A stretch of DNA of 64,000 nucleotides from Desertivibrio insolitus (GTDB lineage Bacteria; Actinomycetota; Actinomycetes; Actinomycetales; Microbacteriaceae): the NCBI RefSeq assembly GCF_017355965.1, contig NZ_JAFIQW010000002.1, positions 393,170 through 457,169 of the forward strand, given 5' to 3'. Of the stretch, positions 60,325 through 64,000 are shown piece after piece; position 1 is the stretch's first letter; the number at the start of each line of letters is the position of its first letter. The notes below the pieces were generated by a model that saw nothing but the letters and a program-made list of their open reading frames with translations, searched no databases and was not told where the DNA came from. The translations under genes and the position numbers were made by a program.

Positions 60325-61130
60325 GCGACCGCGCCCCCTCGACCGCGGGCCTGCCGGAGGATCTCGTCGGCGCCCTGCACGAGCTCGCCCGCGTGCGGCG
60401 GCTGCTCGTCGCGCTCGACTTCGACGGCACCCTCGCGCCCGAGGTCGACGACCCCGCCAAGGCGCGCGCGCTGCCCGAGGCGCACGACGCCGTGCTGCAG
60501 CTCCTCGCCCTGCCGAACACGCGCGTCGCGATGATCAGCGGCCGCGCGCTGAAGAGCCTCGAGGAGGTCACCGACCTGCCGGATGACACGCTGCTCGTCG
60601 GCTCGCACGGCATCGAGATCCGGCTCGACACCCCCGACCCCACGGTGCTGCTCGACCAGTCGGAGCTCGACAAGGTGCGCGTGCTCGACACCGTGCTGAG
60701 CGAGGTCGCGGGCGCGATCGACGACGTGTGGCTCGAGCCGAAGCCCGCGGGCTTCGCGCTGCACACAAGACTCGCGACCGAGGCGAACAGCCGCGTCGCC
60801 CACCTCGTCGCCACGAGCGAGGCGAAGGCCGAGATCGAAGACCTGAAGATCCGCAGGGGCAAGAACGTGCTCGAGTTCGCCGTGCGCTCGACGACGAAGG
60901 GCGAGGCGGTCGAGCACCTGCGGGAGTACACGCACGCCGACGCGGTCTTCTACGCCGGCGACGACGTCACCGACGAGGACGCGTTCGCGGCGCTGCAACC
61001 GCACGACCTCGGGCTGAAGAGCGGCAGCGGGGAGACCCTCGCGAGTCACCGCGTCGAGGGTCCGGAGCAGGTCGCGCAGGTGCTGAGCGTGCTCGCGTCG
61101 TTCCGCGCCGGCGGGCCGCACGAGCAGTAG
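60321..61130 (+). CDS. otsB: Trehalose-6-phosphate phosphatase
   Basis: 269 residues, HAD phosphatase. Motif I VALDFDGTLAPEVDDP (nucleophile Asp), motif II MISGRALKSLEEV, LLVGSHGIEIRL, Lys region RRGKNVLEF and motif IV FYAGDDVTDEDAFAAL. It completes trehalose synthesis, which supplies osmoprotectant and, in some relatives, cell-wall glycolipids. The GTG start overlaps the otsA stop. No terminator is obvious before the mrpA promoter. Confidence 0.95.
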   Translation: MSDRAPSTAGLPEDLVGALHELARVRRLLVALDFDGTLAPEVDDPAKARALPEAHDAVLQLLALPNTRVAMISGRALKSLEEVTDLPDDTLLVGSHGIEIRLDTPDPTVLLDQSELDKVRVLDTVLSEVAGAIDDVWLEPKPAGFALHTRLATEANSRVAHLVATSEAKAEIEDLKIRRGKNVLEFAVRSTTKGEAVEHLREYTHADAVFYAGDDVTDEDAFAALQPHDLGLKSGSGETLASHRVEGPEQVAQVLSVLASFRAGGPHEQ

Positions 61131-61159
61131 CTCCCTGCTCCTCCCAGGGTGCCCCAAGC

Positions 61160-61165
61160 TAGACT
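61160..61165 (+). promoter_or_regulatory. Candidate -10 of the mrp operon
   Basis: TAGACT, with a leader of about 45 bases and AGGAGG at 61207-61212. Confidence 0.45.
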
Positions 61166-61216
61166 CGGGGACCACGCCAGACCGCCCGCACCGACGGCCG
61201 ACGTACAGGAGGACCC

Positions 61217-64000
61217 ATGCTCGTCCTCCTCGCGGTGTTCGGGATCACGGCCCTCCTCGTGCCGTTCCTCGCGCGGCGACTGAACTCGCGGGTCTTCCTC
61301 GCGTCGGCGCTCGTGCCGGCCGCGGCGTTCGTGCACACGGTCGCGCAGGGTCCCGCCGTGCTCGCCGGCGACGCCGTCGTCGAGACGGTCGAATGGATCC
61401 CGCAACTCGGCCTCGCCTTCGCGACCCGGCTCGACGTGCTCTCCTGGGTGCTCACCCTCATCGTCACCGGGGTCGGCGCGCTCGTGCTGGTCTACTGCTG
61501 GCGTTACTTCCAGCACGTCACCGACGGACTGCCGCGGTTCTCCGGGTTCCTGCTCGCGTTCGCCGGCTCGATGTACGGGCTCGTCGTCGTCGACGACGTC
61601 TACCTCCTCTACGTCATGTGGGAGGCGACGACCGTCTTCTCCTACCTCCTCGTCGGGCACTACAGCGACCGCCGCGCTAGCCGCGTCGCCGCGCTCAAGG
61701 CCCTGCTCGTGACGACCCTCGGCGGACTCGCGATGCTCGTCGGGCTCGTGATCCTCGCCGTGGATGCCGGCACGAGCCGCCTCTCGGAGCTGGTCGCCGC
61801 GCCCCCGAACGGACCGCTCGTGCCGCTCGCGGTGATCCTCGTGCTCGTCGGCGCCGTCTCCAAGTCGGCACTCGTGCCGTTCCACTTCTGGCTGCCCGGC
61901 GCCATGGCGGCGCCCACCCCGGTGAGCGCGTATCTGCACGCCGCCGCGATGGTGAAGGCCGGCGTCTACCTCGTCGCCCGCCTCGCGCCCGGCTTCGCCG
62001 ACAGCCCTGGCTGGCGCGAGACCATCGTCGTGCTGGGCGTGCTGACCATGCTGGTCGGCGGCTGGCGTGCGATCCGCGAGTGGGACCTCAAGCTCGTGCT
62101 CGCCTACGGGACCGTCGCTCAGCTCGGCTTCCTCACCCTGCTCGCCGGCTACGGCACCCGCGAGACAATGCTCGCCGCGCTCGCGCTGCTCGTCGCGCAC
62201 GCCCTGTTCAAGTCGACGCTCTTCCTCGTCGTCGGCATCATCGACCACAAGCTCGGGACGCGCGACCTGCGCAAGCTCTCCGGCGTCGGCCGCTCGTCGA
62301 AGGCGCTCGCGACGATCTCCGCGCTCGCTGTCGCGTCGATGGCGGGCCTGCCCCCGATGGTCGGCTTCGTCGCGAAGGAGGGCGCGCTCACGGCGTTCCT
62401 CGACGACGCCGCGACCGGGCGCCCCTGGGGCGCGGTCGCCCTCGTCGGCATCGTCGCCGGCAGCGTGCTCACCGTCGCCTACAGCCTCCGCTTCTTCTGG
62501 GGCGCGTTCTGGTCGAAGCCCGGCGTCGAGTCGTCGCGGGTGCGCGCGACCGTCTGGTTCCTCGGCCCTCCCGCCGTGCTCGCGGTCGCCGGGCTCGTCG
62601 CCGGGTTCGCCGCGCCCCTGCTCGACAGCGCGTTCGCGCTCGTCGCCGACGAGCTGCCCGCCGCCGCCGAGAAGGACTACCACCTCGCGCTCTGGCACGG
62701 GTTCGAGACCGCGCTGTGGCTGTCGATCGTGACCATCGCCCTCGGCGTCGGCGTGTTCGCCGTGCGGCATCCGCTCTCCTCGCTGCAGGAGCGCTTCGCC
62801 GGGCGCATCACCGCGGACGGCGTCTACGCGGCCACCTCCCGGGGCGTCGACCGTTCCGCGGCGCGCACGACCGCGTTCATCCAGCGCGGCTCGCTGCCGG
62901 TCTACCTCGGCGTCATCCTGCTCGTGCTCGTCGCCGCCGGCGGCACGGCGCTCGCGCTGTCGCGGCGGTTGCCCGACGACATCCGCCTGTGGGACTACCC
63001 GGCCCAGGCCGTGATCGCGGTCATCATGATGGTCGCCGCCGTCGCGGCGGCCCGCTCCGCGAAACGGTTCCAGGCGGCCGTGCTCGTGGGTGTCACGGGC
63101 ACCGGGCTCGCCGCGCTCTTCGCCTTCCACGGCGCTCCCGACCTCGCGCTCACCCAGGTGCTCGTCGAGATCGTCACGCTCGTCGCGTTCGTGCTCGTGC
63201 TGCGGGTGCTGCCCGCTCAGCTCGGCACCAAGCACGGCAGCGTGTTCAAGCGCGGGCGGGCGATCATCGCCGGCCTCGTCGGCACGCTCATGGCGCTCGT
63301 GGCGGTCGTCGCCGTCGGCATCCGCACGGCCGAGCCCGTCTCGGTCGAGTACCCCCGGCTCGCCGTCGAGGAGGGGCACGGGCTCAACATCGTCAACGTG
63401 ACCCTCGTCGACATCCGCGGCTGGGACACCCTCGGCGAGCTGAGCGTGCTCATCGTGGCCGCGACCGGCATCGCCAGCCTGCTCTTCGTCGGCGGACGCC
63501 AGGACGACCTGCCGACCGCCCGCGAGGCGCGACCGGACGCCGTCGTCGACCGTGTGCAGCCCCGGCGCCGCCGCGACGCCGACAACGACGACCAGCGGGC
63601 GTGGCTGCTGGCGGGGCGCACGCTCGCGCCCCGGCAGCGCTCGATCCTGCTCGAGGTGGTCGTGCGGCTCGTCTTCCACGCGCTCGTCGTGCTGTCGGTC
63701 TACCTGCTCTTCGCCGGCCACAACGCCCCCGGAGGCGGCTTCGCCGGCGGGCTCGTCGCCGGGCTCGCGCTCGTCGCCCGCTACCTCGCCGGCGGGCGCC
63801 ACGAACTCGTGATCGCCGCCCCCGCGAACGCCGGGAAGCTGCTCGGGCTCGGTCTCGTGATCGCCGGCGGCACCGCGGCCGTGCCGCTGCTGTTCGGCGC
63901 GGATGCCCTGACGAGCGTGTACCTCTCCGGCGACCTGCCCGTGCTGGGTCACCTGTCGTTCACGACGTCGTCGATCTTCGACATCGGCGTCTACCTCGTG
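61217..64000 (+). CDS. mrpA: Mrp-type Na+/H+ antiporter subunit A with MrpB-like C-terminus, partial
   Basis: 928 codons to the window edge; the gene continues. N-terminal MrpA/NuoL-like part: VDDVYLLYVMWEATTVFSYL, AVSKSALVPFHFWLPGAMAA, PTPVSAYLHAAAMVKAGVYL and AHALFKSTLFLVVGIIDH. Then MrpA-specific MbhD-like GAPDLALTQVLVEIVTLVAF and MbhE-like NVTLVDIRGWDTLGELSVL segments. From about residue 810 an MnhB/MrpB domain (LVFHALVVLSVYLLFAGHNA, then PGGGFAGGLVAG) gives the actinobacterial MrpA-MrpB fusion. It extrudes sodium using the proton gradient as a multi-subunit complex. ATG 61217 is fixed by AGGAGG. The remaining mrp genes should follow outside. Confidence 0.95.
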   Translation, partial: MLVLLAVFGITALLVPFLARRLNSRVFLASALVPAAAFVHTVAQGPAVLAGDAVVETVEWIPQLGLAFATRLDVLSWVLTLIVTGVGALVLVYCWRYFQHVTDGLPRFSGFLLAFAGSMYGLVVVDDVYLLYVMWEATTVFSYLLVGHYSDRRASRVAALKALLVTTLGGLAMLVGLVILAVDAGTSRLSELVAAPPNGPLVPLAVILVLVGAVSKSALVPFHFWLPGAMAAPTPVSAYLHAAAMVKAGVYLVARLAPGFADSPGWRETIVVLGVLTMLVGGWRAIREWDLKLVLAYGTVAQLGFLTLLAGYGTRETMLAALALLVAHALFKSTLFLVVGIIDHKLGTRDLRKLSGVGRSSKALATISALAVASMAGLPPMVGFVAKEGALTAFLDDAATGRPWGAVALVGIVAGSVLTVAYSLRFFWGAFWSKPGVESSRVRATVWFLGPPAVLAVAGLVAGFAAPLLDSAFALVADELPAAAEKDYHLALWHGFETALWLSIVTIALGVGVFAVRHPLSSLQERFAGRITADGVYAATSRGVDRSAARTTAFIQRGSLPVYLGVILLVLVAAGGTALALSRRLPDDIRLWDYPAQAVIAVIMMVAAVAAARSAKRFQAAVLVGVTGTGLAALFAFHGAPDLALTQVLVEIVTLVAFVLVLRVLPAQLGTKHGSVFKRGRAIIAGLVGTLMALVAVVAVGIRTAEPVSVEYPRLAVEEGHGLNIVNVTLVDIRGWDTLGELSVLIVAATGIASLLFVGGRQDDLPTAREARPDAVVDRVQPRRRRDADNDDQRAWLLAGRTLAPRQRSILLEVVVRLVFHALVVLSVYLLFAGHNAPGGGFAGGLVAGLALVARYLAGGRHELVIAAPANAGKLLGLGLVIAGGTAAVPLLFGADALTSVYLSGDLPVLGHLSFTTSSIFDIGVYLV

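Noticed and set aside
61046-63952. A 968-codon minus-strand frame opposite mrpA
   Set aside because: Rich in Asp, Arg, His and Glu as expected for the antisense of a membrane protein; no start signal or homology.

Overview
The window is a high-GC (about 70%) chromosomal segment from an actinobacterium, most likely of the Micrococcales and probably a Microbacteriaceae member. Supporting marks are two WhiB-family iron-sulfur proteins, Lsr2, MtrA-MtrB-LpqB, a PdtaS-type kinase, DUF3499, an Rv3235-like protein, F420-type and long-form HPF proteins, many GTG starts and many leaderless promoters. I see no CRISPR array, insertion sequence, prophage or rRNA operon. One tRNA gene (Lys, CTT anticodon) is present.

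Layout. 1-6.1 kb: end of an acyltransferase, an acyl-CoA dehydrogenase, manA, a two-repeat lipoprotein, a GlxA/AraC-type regulator with a small divergent membrane gene, and galE. 6.4-14.8 kb: a conserved block of whiB (WhiB2 type), a giant membrane glycosyltransferase, a DUF5719 protein, a zincin-like protein, DUF3499, manB and ahcY. 14.8-22.3 kb: a membrane and MoxR cluster (RDD, SpoIIM, DUF58, MoxR, DUF4350, DUF4129 and a large membrane protein). 22.5-34.4 kb: mtrA-mtrB-lpqB, comF, hpf, a second two-component system, secA and a PHP protein. 34.4-40.3 kb: accessory genes (F420-type oxidoreductase, secreted GH9 cellulase with a CebR/CelR-like operator, acyltransferase-SGNH protein). 40.3-43.7 kb: Rv3235-like protein, an unknown protein, a BldC/excisionase-type HTH protein, and a SAF plus CpaE/MinD-like pair. 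43.9-50.6 kb: pdtaS, dinB, whiB1, mscS, bcp, tRNA-Lys, lsr2 and two tiny membrane proteins. 50.7-56.1 kb: a TetR-controlled export operon. 56.1-64 kb: sugar isomerase/epimerase, corA, a fructosamine-kinase-like gene, otsA-otsB and the start of a fused mrpA.

The order whiB2, DUF3499, manB, manA, ahcY, mtrAB-lpqB, comF, hpf, secA, Rv3235, pdtaS, whiB1 follows, with rearrangements, the Rv3260c-Rv3219 stretch of Mycobacterium tuberculosis. The window is therefore core chromosomal backbone with lineage-specific insertions.

The most unusual system is the 50.7-56.1 kb operon. TetR sits behind two tandem operators. It is followed by an MMPL/RND transporter whose C-terminus carries an ABC-ATPase-like domain with every catalytic motif degraded, including Glu to Gln at Walker B. 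A YhgE/Pip protein with an ABC-2-like membrane part comes last. Other points of note are a DinB polymerase with Ile at the steric-gate position, a cellulase operator one base off the actinobacterial cellulose-control box, at least twelve candidate leaderless promoters, and an over-represented GGATGCC/GGCATCC heptamer.
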